From: an uncultured Litorivicinus sp.
Lineage (GTDB): Bacteria > Pseudomonadota > Gammaproteobacteria > Pseudomonadales > Litorivicinaceae
DNA length: 64,000 bases
Assembly (NCBI GenBank): GCA_902558075.1
Contig: CACECO010000001.1
Span: 156,751 to 220,750 of the forward strand
Direction of reading: 5' to 3'
In this document: positions 28,957 to 37,359 of the stretch, one piece after another
How positions within the stretch are numbered: position 1 is the stretch's first letter
Layout of the letters: every line of letters begins with the position of its first letter
The notes under the pieces: generated by a model
Databases searched by the model: none
What the model was told of the DNA's origin: nothing
Seen by the model: only the letters and a program-made list of their open reading frames with translations
Translations under genes and position numbers: made by a program

Positions 28957-29916
28957 ATGCAACGCAAACATATTCTTCAATTCATCTGTTTGAGCCTATT
29001 GGTCGCTATGAGCTCAGCGCCAAAAGCCGCCACAGAAGAAATCACCGTGCTACTGGATTGGTTTATCAACCCAGATCACGCACCACTGATCGTCGCGGAA
29101 CAAGAAGATCTTTTTGAAAACGCTGGCCTCAGAGTTAACCTCGTCGAACCCGCAGATCCATCACTCCCACCAAAGCTTGCGGCAGCAAAAAAAGCAGATC
29201 TCGCGATTAGCTACCAGCCGTCACTCATGGTCGACCTCAATAATTCGTTACCGTTGATGCGCGTCGGCACGATCGTCAACCGTCCGTTGAATTCACTCGT
29301 CGTATTGGCTGATTCCGATATTCATTCAGTCAAGGACTTAAAAGGAAAAACTGTCGGTTTTTCCGTTGGTGGATTTGAAGATGCAGTCCTTGGTGCAATG
29401 CTCGAAACTCACGGATTAACGCTAGACGACGTCGAACTGGTGAATGTGAATTTTGCGTTATCACCCTCTCTGTATGCAGGACAAGTCGATGCCGTTATTG
29501 GGGCTTTCAGGAATTTTGAGTTGAACCAGATGGATATCGATGGCCGTCCCGGAAGAGCGTTCTATCCTGAAGAGCATGGTATTCCAACCTACGAGGAGCT
29601 GATTTTTGTAACCCACCCGGATTATGCAGGCACAGCAAAAATCGAACGCTTTCTTGATGTGATAGATAAGGCAAGTCAGCTGATCCTTCAATCGCCAGAT
29701 GCGATGTATCGATCATTTGTCAGCTATCGCCCAAATGATCTCGATAACGAGCTAAATCGCCGAGCGTGGCGAGACACACTACCCAAACTAGCCCGTGAAA
29801 CCCGCCAAACAGATGTCGATCAGTGGGAGCGGTTTTCTCAGTTTATGACACAACGCGGACTCATCCGAAATCCACCACCCACCAAAACCTATCTCTTTCA
29901 ATCAGGAGCTCAATGA
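28957..29916 (+). CDS. thiY: ThiY-type ABC substrate-binding protein (thiamine pyrimidine precursor)
   Basis: The 319-residue periplasmic binding protein of the NMT1/THI5-like family starts with a signal peptide (residues 1-24) and the diagnostic LLDWFINPDHAPLIVAEQ. Family members bind formylaminopyrimidine or HMP for thiamine salvage. It lies directly under a TPP riboswitch, which fixes the pathway. No ThiX permease or ThiZ ATPase gene follows; the next gene, overlapping by ATGA, is an AEC-type permease instead. Confidence 0.9.
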   Translation: MQRKHILQFICLSLLVAMSSAPKAATEEITVLLDWFINPDHAPLIVAEQEDLFENAGLRVNLVEPADPSLPPKLAAAKKADLAISYQPSLMVDLNNSLPLMRVGTIVNRPLNSLVVLADSDIHSVKDLKGKTVGFSVGGFEDAVLGAMLETHGLTLDDVELVNVNFALSPSLYAGQVDAVIGAFRNFELNQMDIDGRPGRAFYPEEHGIPTYEELIFVTHPDYAGTAKIERFLDVIDKASQLILQSPDAMYRSFVSYRPNDLDNELNRRAWRDTLPKLARETRQTDVDQWERFSQFMTQRGLIRNPPPTKTYLFQSGAQ

Positions 29917-30839
29917 ACGAAGTCTTTAACATCCTAGCCCCAGTGCTTGCTCTCGGGCTGATTGGCTACTCTGCAACACGATTTAAGTTTTTTTTAAGTT
30001 CACATCGTGACGGATTATCCAAGTACGTTTTCGACTTCGCCGTACCAATGCTCCTATTTTCAGCGGTTGTCGAACTAGAGGTACCCGTAGAATCAGCGAC
30101 AGATTTCTTCGCCAGCTACTACATTCCACTATTCGTTATGTTTATGCTCGGCTTACTGATCAGTTGGCTCATTTTAAAGCGGCCGGTGGTCGAGGCAATG
30201 ATCATCGGACTCGGATCATGTTTCTCGAACACCGTCTTACTCGGTGTCCCAATCATTCCCCGTGCTCTAGGGGAAGAAGCACTTTTTCCCCTCTTCCTAC
30301 TCATTTCAGTTCACGGAATCATAATATTCACCGCGGTAACGACCGCGATTGAGATCGCAAAAGGACGCGATGCAGGTCTCATCAAATTACCCAAACAGGT
30401 ACTGGGTGGGCTAATAGGAAACCCATTGATCATCGGACTGGGTCTCGGATTTCTGTGGAGGCTGACCGGGCTAGGAATCCACCCAATCACCGCCGATCTT
30501 TTTCACCTCGTGACGACGAGCATCACGCCAGCTGCACTTTTTGTGCTGGGTAGCTCTCTTGCGAGTTACTCGATTTCAGGTTCTATAGGCCCCGCCCTAC
30601 TGGTTACCATTTTAAAAAATACGCTGCACCCACTGGCGGTATTTTTACTTGGGTCTTGGCTTGGCCTCGAAATTTTATGGTTATCCGTTGCAACAATGCT
30701 GGCTGCGATGCCAACCGGGATTAATATGTACCTATTTGCAAGTCGTTATCAGATATCACCACCGACAGCAACAACAAGCATATTTATCTCAACCGTCTCA
30801 TCGATGATCACGATCTCAATCGTGATTGCTCTATTTTAA
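29913..30839 (+). CDS. AEC (auxin efflux carrier) family permease, TPP-controlled
   Basis: This 308-residue membrane protein of about ten helices in two five-helix halves belongs to the AEC/BART family (start NEVFNILAPVLALGLIGYSA, with FDFAVPMLLF and the last-half PTGINMYLFASRY). AEC members move organic anions and other small molecules. The ATG overlaps the thiY stop and has CAGGAG in front, so it is translated with thiY and falls under thiamine control. Its substrate is inferred to be a thiamine precursor or related compound; that is not shown by the family itself. Confidence 0.82.
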   Translation: MNEVFNILAPVLALGLIGYSATRFKFFLSSHRDGLSKYVFDFAVPMLLFSAVVELEVPVESATDFFASYYIPLFVMFMLGLLISWLILKRPVVEAMIIGLGSCFSNTVLLGVPIIPRALGEEALFPLFLLISVHGIIIFTAVTTAIEIAKGRDAGLIKLPKQVLGGLIGNPLIIGLGLGFLWRLTGLGIHPITADLFHLVTTSITPAALFVLGSSLASYSISGSIGPALLVTILKNTLHPLAVFLLGSWLGLEILWLSVATMLAAMPTGINMYLFASRYQISPPTATTSIFISTVSSMITISIVIALF

Positions 30840-30848
30840 AAAAAATAT

Positions 30849-32099
30849 CTAAGGCTCGATCAGAATTGCTCGGAAATCATTCACATTAGTGCCAGTTGGC
30901 CCGGGGATGATTGATTGACCCAGTGTCTGGAAGAACGTATGTGCATCTTGACGCTTCAGGGCATCACGATGGTCAAGATTCGCATCTCTCATCCGAGCGA
31001 GTGTCTGATCATCAATCACCGCGCCGGCAATCTCAGCAGCGCCGTCGACACCATCGGTATCACATGCGATCGCTGAGATCCCTCGAGCACCATCGAGCGC
31101 ATCAAGTAATGCCAGCGCAAAATGCGCATTGGGTCCACCCACACCACTACCAGTTACCTTGACGGTTGTTTCACCCCCAGACAGCAAGCAAAGAGGTTTT
31201 GCGAGTGTTCGATGGCGCCGTTGCCATAAAGCTGTCTCAGCCATAACGCGAGCAACAGTCTCTGAATCACCTTCAATGGAGTCACCAAGTACCCAGCATT
31301 CCACGCCCTCTGATTCGAGAAACTCTCGTGCGGCCTTCAACGACTGTGAGGGTGCAGCAACAATCTGAGTCAATACCCGTTCGAAACAAAGTGAGTCAGG
31401 GTGTGGTGTCGCATTATTTTGATCGGATAACCACGGTGTTAATTCATCGAGAACGTCAATCTTATGTCGCGTTAACACAGCGATCGCATCGGCTTGATTG
31501 GTATATGCCGGTACCGTTGGACCAGACGCGATAAACTCAACTCTGTCTCCAGGAACATCGGACACCAAGAAGTTCAGAATGGTGCCGCGACAGGCCTCAA
31601 CGAGTCGCCCGCCCTTCACCAGTGACAACTGTTTACGCACGGTATTTAACTCAGAAATCGTCGCGCCCGACGCCAGTAATGCGCGATGCGTCCGCATCTT
31701 CAGTTCTGGATCCATGGTGGGAAGCGGCGCAGACATAAGCGCCGACCCGCCACCTGAAATTAAACAAATCATCCGATCATTGGGTTCAAGCGATCGGGCA
31801 AGCGTTAAAGCGTCTTCAGCTGCACGCAAACTGCCACCATCAGGAACGGGGTGTGATGCCTCAATGACCTGCAGGCTAGTGTTGACCTCGTGACCCCGCG
31901 GAAGGATGCACAATCCCTTAATGTCACCAAGGCACTGTTGAGCGACCTGCGCATGCTGCGATGCTGCTTTTCCAACCACAAGAAATACGGTCTCCCCAGC
32001 AATTGGAGGGAGATCGTTTAGATGGGGAATCAAACAGATTGCTTGAGCGGCTTCAACAGCCCGATCAAAGGCTGACCGAAGGATTTCCCGAGAATTCAG
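30849..32099 (-). CDS. gckA: Glycerate 2-kinase / hydroxypyruvate reductase family (DUF4147 + MOFRL)
   Basis: The enzyme phosphorylates glycerate at C2 in the serine-cycle or glycolate/glyoxylate salvage routes. Blocks seen: FLVVGKAASQHA, CLISGGGSALMSAP, LLSGGETTVKV, DTDGVDG and a C-terminal MOFRL domain. No ATG, GTG or TTG lies far enough upstream: the first is a TTG at 32033, which would lose the conserved helix ILRSAFDRAVEAA. A CTG at 32097-32099 with GGAGGA 7 bases ahead gives a 416-residue protein of normal length and overlaps the previous stop as CTGA, so I place the start there. Together with GlcB it fits C2/C3 acid use. Confidence 0.87.
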   Translation of the reverse strand: MNSREILRSAFDRAVEAAQAICLIPHLNDLPPIAGETVFLVVGKAASQHAQVAQQCLGDIKGLCILPRGHEVNTSLQVIEASHPVPDGGSLRAAEDALTLARSLEPNDRMICLISGGGSALMSAPLPTMDPELKMRTHRALLASGATISELNTVRKQLSLVKGGRLVEACRGTILNFLVSDVPGDRVEFIASGPTVPAYTNQADAIAVLTRHKIDVLDELTPWLSDQNNATPHPDSLCFERVLTQIVAAPSQSLKAAREFLESEGVECWVLGDSIEGDSETVARVMAETALWQRRHRTLAKPLCLLSGGETTVKVTGSGVGGPNAHFALALLDALDGARGISAIACDTDGVDGAAEIAGAVIDDQTLARMRDANLDHRDALKRQDAHTFFQTLGQSIIPGPTGTNVNDFRAILIEP

Positions 32100-32290
32100 T
32101 GGGTGTCCTCCATCGCTGACTCAACGGTCTCAGGAATCTTTACACGCAACATGCCAATCGCTAACACACCGAACAACATCACGCCAATATATAACGACGG
32201 TGACTGTAAAAGAAATTGCTTAGCTGGAAGAACAACCGTGAAGATGGCAGCTAACACAATGACTGCTCCAGCAATCCAGTCTTTCGACAT
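32096..32290 (-). CDS. Small two-helix membrane protein upstream of gckA
   Basis: This frame encodes 64 residues with two membrane helices (AGAVIVLAAIFTVVLP and LYIGVMLFGVLAIGML). Its stop overlaps the CTG start of gckA. There is no ribosome-binding site at its ATG, and the frame stays open upstream for 20 more codons with protein-like sequence (RSAFLFKLLRIG), overlapping the preceding ORF. It may be the second half of one gene split by a frameshift with 32251-32445. No family recognised. Confidence 0.45.
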   Translation of the reverse strand: MSKDWIAGAVIVLAAIFTVVLPAKQFLLQSPSLYIGVMLFGVLAIGMLRVKIPETVESAMEDTH

Positions 32291-32445
32291 GCCGATCCGG
32301 AGTAATTTAAAAAGGAAAGCCGAACGACTATTCCCGACACCAACGCAACGAGAATTAACGCTTGCCCCGATGGATTAAAGTGGTGAAGACTCAAACACGC
32401 GAAGACGAGCACGAGGCACGCGATCGTGTAGTTCGATGACCACAT
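32251..32445 (-). CDS. Small membrane ORF, possibly the first half of a frameshifted gene
   Basis: This 64-codon frame begins 3 bases after the stop of the 30-residue peptide and encodes two hydrophobic segments; after about residue 45 the sequence loses its membrane-protein character, just where the next frame (-1) takes over. That pattern suggests one roughly 115-residue four-helix protein interrupted by a frameshift near 32310-32340, or a sequencing slip. Function unknown. Confidence 0.35.
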   Translation of the reverse strand: MWSSNYTIACLVLVFACLSLHHFNPSGQALILVALVSGIVVRLSFLNYSGSACRKTGLLEQSLC

Positions 32446-32448
32446 CGA

Positions 32449-32541
32449 CTAGAATGCCAGTGCGAGAATCGTTAATGCCATCACAATCAACATCAATGCA
32501 AAACCAGCGTCACCGTGAGTGAGTTCTTTCAACAATTTCAT
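32449..32541 (-). CDS. 30-residue single-helix membrane peptide
   Basis: MKLLKELTHGDAGFALMLIV and a further hydrophobic run encode a 30-residue peptide with one membrane helix. It starts 12 bases after GGAGGCAGCC on the minus strand and heads the small membrane ORF group before gckA. It may be a small subunit of a transporter, but no family is identified. Confidence 0.4.
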   Translation of the reverse strand: MKLLKELTHGDAGFALMLIVMALTILALAF

Positions 32542-32672
32542 GGGCTGCCTCCTGAGAGACATATTTATACCAAATTTTTTAACAAAAATTCAGTTATTCG
32601 AAGATTTTTCAACCACCCAATTGCTTGTACCGATCTCCTCTCTAACGCATCAGAAAACCAAAGCTATTCAAG

Positions 32673-32698
32673 AAAAAAGGCCCGATTATCCGGGCCTT
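32673..32698 (-). terminator. Intrinsic terminator after the small heat-shock gene
   Basis: Read on the minus strand: AAGGCCCG, a 6-base loop, CGGGCCTT, then a run of six T. It lies 7 bases after the Hsp20 stop. Confidence 0.88.
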
Positions 32699-32704
32699 CC
32701 ACCA

Positions 32705-33142
32705 TTAAGATTGATTTTCAATGAGCTTCCCTGTCTCAATCGAAATTGACCTCGGCTTCAGTGCCTCAGGCAATTCCCGATACAGCTCGATATGAAGTAA
32801 TCCATGTTCGAGGCGTGCACCTTTTACGAAGACATGGTCTGCCAGCTGAAATTTCCGTTCGAAACTGCGCGTTGCGATGCCTCGGTGCAAAAACTGACGG
32901 TCATCTTCCGGCCCCGCTTTTTCACCAGAAACTGTCAGCTCAGTCTGCTTCGACTCGATTGATAACTCATCGTCGGTGAAGCCAGCCACTGCCATCGTGA
33001 TCTGATATTCATCTTCGCCTGTCACTTCAATATTATAGGGGGGGTAGCCCGCGCTCTCTAGGCGATTTGCGTTCTCAAGCATGCCTGCAAGTCGGTCAAA
33101 CCCAATTGCTGTACGGTATAAGGGTGAAAGGTCTACTGTCAT
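32705..33142 (-). CDS. ibpA: Hsp20-type small heat-shock protein (IbpA-like)
   Basis: The 145-residue alpha-crystallin protein starts LSPLYRTAIGFDRLAGML as in IbpA/B, has the core NIEVTGEDEYQITMAVAGF, the QFLHRGIATRSFERKFQL loop, the GLLHIELYRELPE strand, and a C-terminal I-x-I type tail (SISIE). It holds unfolded proteins for refolding by DnaK. A sigma-32-type promoter lies 88 bases upstream, and a hairpin puts its AGGAG ribosome-binding site in a loop. A terminator follows it, so it is a single-gene heat-shock unit. Confidence 0.93.
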   Translation of the reverse strand: MTVDLSPLYRTAIGFDRLAGMLENANRLESAGYPPYNIEVTGEDEYQITMAVAGFTDDELSIESKQTELTVSGEKAGPEDDRQFLHRGIATRSFERKFQLADHVFVKGARLEHGLLHIELYRELPEALKPRSISIETGKLIENQS

Positions 33143-33143
33143 G

Positions 33144-33163
33144 TGATCCTCCTAAAGCGATCA
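33144..33163 (-). promoter_or_regulatory. Hairpin around the Hsp20 ribosome-binding site
   Basis: On the minus strand TGATC and GATCA form a 5-bp stem with the loop GCTTTAGGAG, which includes the ribosome-binding site, ending one base before the ATG. A weak melting hairpin here is typical of heat-shock RNA thermometers, but loop placement of the site makes the effect uncertain. Confidence 0.35.
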
Positions 33164-33229
33164 AATTGGGTGCTCTTCTTTACGACAGAGCGGTTGTTTT
33201 TCGAGGCCCATCGAGGCGCCTCAAAATGA

Positions 33230-33257
33230 ATATGTGGTTCAAAATGAATTCTTCAAG
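33230..33257 (-). promoter_or_regulatory. Sigma-32 promoter of the Hsp20 gene
   Basis: Minus strand: perfect CTTGAA, 14-base spacer, CCACATAT (7 of the CCCCATnT pattern positions but one). It overlaps the last codons of the RND gene. Confidence 0.65.
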
Positions 33258-36200
33258 GAGTTGGGTTCAAACGAATTTCTCGTCGTTTACCTGTCAGGAA
33301 ATAAAGAAGGGGCACAACAAATAGAGTAAGGACTGAACTAAAACCGAGCCCCCAAACAATCGCAGTTGCTACCGGGCCCCAAATCAATGAGGACCCTCCA
33401 AGGCCAGCTGCCAAAGAGAATAATCCGGCAATTGTTGTCATCACAGTTATCACGATCGGAACAACACGACGCCGGCCCGCATACACCGTTGCATGCTTCA
33501 AACTCATTCCAGCCATCAAGCGATCGTTTGCGGCACTGATTAATACAATTGCAGAATTCACAGCAATACCGGAAAGAGCAACCACACCATATAGAGTGTA
33601 CAAAGACAGCGGATTGCCGGTGACAAACAGTCCGAGGACAACCCCTGTAAACGCCAACGGAACCGTCACAAGAATGAGTAGAGGCTGGCCATAACTCTTG
33701 AATTGAGTTCCGAGAATCAGATACATCAAACCCAGACCGAATAAGAAAAGAATCCCGATCGAATCGAGACTTTCCTGGATGTCATCAAGCTCTCCAGAAA
33801 AGTCGAGATCGACGTTCGGATAAGCGGCCTGTCGCTGAGCCCAAACAGCCATCACTGCCTGATTCGCCGTCATAGTATCTGTCAATTCAGAATCAATATC
33901 TGCTTCGACTGTAATCGTGCGCCTGAAGTTATAATGGCGAACCGTTCCAAGCGCGGGAGAGCGGTCGACCTCGACTAATTCACTGAGCGAAATCATTTCT
34001 CCGGTCGTAGTCGGCAGTTGTACACCCAAAAGCCCTGTCGGCGACGACAATTGACTATCTGAAGCAACCACCCGAATATCAACAGTCTCACCCTGATCTT
34101 GTACTGACTCTACCACTTCTCCGTCGACAAGAATTCTAATATTTCGCGCAATATCGGCTGGTATGAGACCTGACCGTGCGACTTGATCAGGATCTAAGGT
34201 CAATTGCAAAGCAAATCGTCCATCCTGCGCATCGTCAGTAATATCTTTAATACCAGTTGTGTTCTGAAGAACATCTCGGATTTCATCAGCCGCAGCACGT
34301 AATTCTGAAAACTGCGATCCACGGACTTTGATCGAAATTGGTTTGGCAGCAGGAGGCCCACCTGCTAGCTCAAGGAAGGTGACCCTCGATGGGCCAGGAA
34401 TGGTGCTGACTGCATCACGCATATCGTCCACGATATCTGACACTTCGCGACCGTCAGGCTGTAAGCCGACCAACACCTGACCACGGTGACTACCCCTCAA
34501 AGGCTCTGTTTCAGTGAATTGCTGCCCCGCATATGCAACGATGCCTCGCGCTTCACCTTCGATCAGCTTGGCTGCAACGACCCGTTCAATCGCCAGTGTT
34601 AAATCGAGGGTTCGCTCAAGCTTTGTTCCAGGCTCTGTTTCAACATTGACGTAAAATACGCGAATCGGATCGGAAGCAAAGAAATCAGCGCGTATCTGAC
34701 CGCTCGCTAGTAATCCAACGGCCCCGATAAGAGCGGAGATCGATATCAAAAGCGTGACAATCGGTCGTCGTAACGCTCGAATCAACAGACGCGTATAGAC
34801 CCGACGGATGCCGCGATTCAAGCGCATTCTGAATCGCTGCATTCTCCCACGATGATTCAGCCGCATTCCTGAACCAAGTACATGACTTGGGAGCATCCAA
34901 AATGCTTCGACCAGACTAATGATTAAGGCAATCGAAACCACCAATGGGATTACCATCATAAATTTCCCCAAAATACCCGGAAGAAGCATCAACGGCATGA
35001 AGGCAGCGACAGTGGTCAAGACCGCTGCAGTCACTGGTGCGGCGGTCTCAGTCAAAGCGTCTACAATCGCATCGATTCCGGTCGAACCACGCTCGATTCG
35101 ATAATAGATTGCCTCGACGACAACAACAGCATCATCGACAAGCATTCCAAGCGCTATCACAACACCCAACAACACCGTGACATTTAGTGTTTGATCCATC
35201 CCCTGAAGAATCCAGAATGTTCCCGCCAGGATGAACGGAATACCGATCGCAGTGAGTGTTGCAATCTTGAATCCTAAAAATATCCAAGCCACACCCAAGA
35301 CCAGCGTCAACCCGATCAAGGCGTTGTTCTGCATTATGCTGAGCGCTTTACGAGTGGGAATCGTCTGATCATCGATCAAGACAAGCCGCGTGCCAGTCAC
35401 TGCTTCCAGTTCATTGCGCGTCTCAATGTACTCTTTCACCTCATCGACAAGCTCGAGGGTATTTGCACCCTCAGCTTTCATTACCGCAAGTAAGACAGAT
35501 GGTTTGCCATCATAGCGAACCAACTCTGACCGCTCTGCTTGCGTTCGGGTAACTCGAGCAACATCACCAATCCGCACACTACCGTCGCGATCTAAAATTG
35601 GAAATCGGTTGAGATCAAATGCATCGGTCGATTTTCCTTTGAGACGCACCAACCAACTCGAGCCGGCGACATCGAGCTCACCTGCAGCTAAATCCTGAAA
35701 ATAGGTTTGTACTGTCGCAGCGATATCTGCGGGAGATAATCCCAGTGCTGCGATTCGTGTGGCATCAAACTCGATGCGTATCTCGGGATCAGACATACCT
35801 TGCGTATCAATTCGATCAATCCGTTTTCGTCGTTCCAGCTCTTTCTCAATGAGGACCGCTTGATCTCGGAGGCTGTCGTCATCACCCGACCCTACCAAAG
35901 CAATTGTTGCTGCTGGGAATGCGTTGGATGATGTGATTTCAATAAAAATTGGATCAGTCGCCTCATCAGGAAATTTCCCCTCTGCAGTGTTGACCTCGCG
36001 GCGCAAGTCACCAAGACGACGTTCGAATACGCTCGTTGGAATGTCTACGAACCGAACCAGAATCGATGCCAACCCTTCTCTCGAGTAGCTTGAGACAAAA
36101 TCGAGATCGTCAACACGTTGGATAGCTTCCTCAATGGGATCTGTGATTCGACTCTCAACATCTAATGCCGATGATCCTGGCCAAGCGACTGTAATCACGA

Positions 36201-36336
36201 TCCAATTAAAGTTAATCGTCGGATCCTGCTGCCTTGGAAGAGACCAATAAGCCAGTACTCCCATTGCCAAAACGAGAATAAAGGTAAGGTTTGTAAGCAC
36301 TTTATTGCCGATCAATAATCGCGCAAATCCGATCAT
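33253..36336 (-). CDS. RND-family efflux transporter permease
   Basis: The 1027-residue inner-membrane pump subunit has twelve helices and two large periplasmic loops typical of the AcrB/MdtB-type group. The TM4 proton-relay motif is GMLVDDAVVVVEAIYYRIE with the paired Asp. It starts MIGFARLLIGNKVLTNL and ends in a short basic tail. It works with the adaptor encoded just upstream (ATGA overlap) to expel drugs, metals or lipids; the substrate cannot be assigned. No outer-membrane TolC gene is next to it. Confidence 0.94.
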   Translation of the reverse strand: MIGFARLLIGNKVLTNLTFILVLAMGVLAYWSLPRQQDPTINFNWIVITVAWPGSSALDVESRITDPIEEAIQRVDDLDFVSSYSREGLASILVRFVDIPTSVFERRLGDLRREVNTAEGKFPDEATDPIFIEITSSNAFPAATIALVGSGDDDSLRDQAVLIEKELERRKRIDRIDTQGMSDPEIRIEFDATRIAALGLSPADIAATVQTYFQDLAAGELDVAGSSWLVRLKGKSTDAFDLNRFPILDRDGSVRIGDVARVTRTQAERSELVRYDGKPSVLLAVMKAEGANTLELVDEVKEYIETRNELEAVTGTRLVLIDDQTIPTRKALSIMQNNALIGLTLVLGVAWIFLGFKIATLTAIGIPFILAGTFWILQGMDQTLNVTVLLGVVIALGMLVDDAVVVVEAIYYRIERGSTGIDAIVDALTETAAPVTAAVLTTVAAFMPLMLLPGILGKFMMVIPLVVSIALIISLVEAFWMLPSHVLGSGMRLNHRGRMQRFRMRLNRGIRRVYTRLLIRALRRPIVTLLISISALIGAVGLLASGQIRADFFASDPIRVFYVNVETEPGTKLERTLDLTLAIERVVAAKLIEGEARGIVAYAGQQFTETEPLRGSHRGQVLVGLQPDGREVSDIVDDMRDAVSTIPGPSRVTFLELAGGPPAAKPISIKVRGSQFSELRAAADEIRDVLQNTTGIKDITDDAQDGRFALQLTLDPDQVARSGLIPADIARNIRILVDGEVVESVQDQGETVDIRVVASDSQLSSPTGLLGVQLPTTTGEMISLSELVEVDRSPALGTVRHYNFRRTITVEADIDSELTDTMTANQAVMAVWAQRQAAYPNVDLDFSGELDDIQESLDSIGILFLFGLGLMYLILGTQFKSYGQPLLILVTVPLAFTGVVLGLFVTGNPLSLYTLYGVVALSGIAVNSAIVLISAANDRLMAGMSLKHATVYAGRRRVVPIVITVMTTIAGLFSLAAGLGGSSLIWGPVATAIVWGLGFSSVLTLFVVPLLYFLTGKRREIRLNPTP

Positions 36337-37328
36337 TTGCTGATCACCAGCGCATCGCCATCACGCGCCCTAAAACGTCCTTCTTTGATCAGAAGCACAG
36401 CCGGCTCAAGATCGGAAACATCCACCGGCTGTCCAATTGTGGCCGATGACCTTTCGATGAATTGTGCTTGATCGTCAACTGCTGCCATCACACCGTATCT
36501 TTGATCACGCTCCACTAAATAATCAGCGGGCAGTACTGTGGATTCAGAGCGCATCGACAGCACACCAGGAGAACCTGGAGGTACTGGGATTTCTGGCTCA
36601 AATCGTACTAGGCGCGTCCCTGTTCCTGTGTCCACTGCATCGCTTTCAACAATCAGGCGCACGTCTATTATTTCTTGACCAGATTCAAACACCACATCTT
36701 GTGCCTTGTTGATTGTGTAATCAAAAGGCACTCGTGCATGGATATGAACGGCAACAGATACAATTTCGAGAATCGGAGCTCCAATCGACATCCGAGTACC
36801 AACGGACGCAAGTTGTTTGGTCACGATTGAATCAAAAGGTGCCTTAACTTCACATTTGGACACCTGAAGCTCTGCTTCTTCCAATGCGACCCGTCTGGCA
36901 TCGACTCCGATTCGTGCCTGTTGAAGCTCGGTTTCCCGAGTATCTTTCAATTCCTCACTGGCAATATTCGTCCTTGCTAATTTCACGATCCGCGCCAACT
37001 GCCGCTCACTGAATTTAAACTTTACTTCAGCTTGTCTCAGCTCTTGAATCGCTAGATCATAACGTAAGCGTGTGTCGCGGCAATCCAGTCGAATGAGTGT
37101 CTTCCCACGAGTGACTCGATCACCTGGGCGAGCATTAATAGCTGTAATTTCGGCGGATATTCCCGATGACAGAAGACTCGTTTCTAGAGGCTCCGCACTG
37201 GCTGGAAACTCAGTGTTCATCCGTTTTTGAAGCTCAGATACCGGCGCAACGGTGACAAACAAATCAGCAGCGACAGCGGTGTTTAGTAAGCAAAGCGCAA
37301 CGACTGCAAGCAATTTGGGCTGTTTCAT
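36333..37328 (-). CDS. RND efflux periplasmic adaptor (membrane fusion protein)
   Basis: The 331-residue adaptor has a signal peptide (MKQPKLLAVVALCLLNTAVAA), a split biotinyl/lipoyl domain (SGISAEITAINARPGDRVTRG and VKAPFDSIVTKQLASVGTRM) and an alpha-hairpin between them. It links the RND pump to an outer-membrane channel. The frame is open to 37475 but the ATG at 37328 gives the signal peptide. It overlaps the pump gene by four bases. Confidence 0.9.
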   Translation of the reverse strand: MKQPKLLAVVALCLLNTAVAADLFVTVAPVSELQKRMNTEFPASAEPLETSLLSSGISAEITAINARPGDRVTRGKTLIRLDCRDTRLRYDLAIQELRQAEVKFKFSERQLARIVKLARTNIASEELKDTRETELQQARIGVDARRVALEEAELQVSKCEVKAPFDSIVTKQLASVGTRMSIGAPILEIVSVAVHIHARVPFDYTINKAQDVVFESGQEIIDVRLIVESDAVDTGTGTRLVRFEPEIPVPPGSPGVLSMRSESTVLPADYLVERDQRYGVMAAVDDQAQFIERSSATIGQPVDVSDLEPAVLLIKEGRFRARDGDALVISK

Positions 37329-37359
37329 CGAAGCGTCTCGGTTGGGATATTGCCACATA

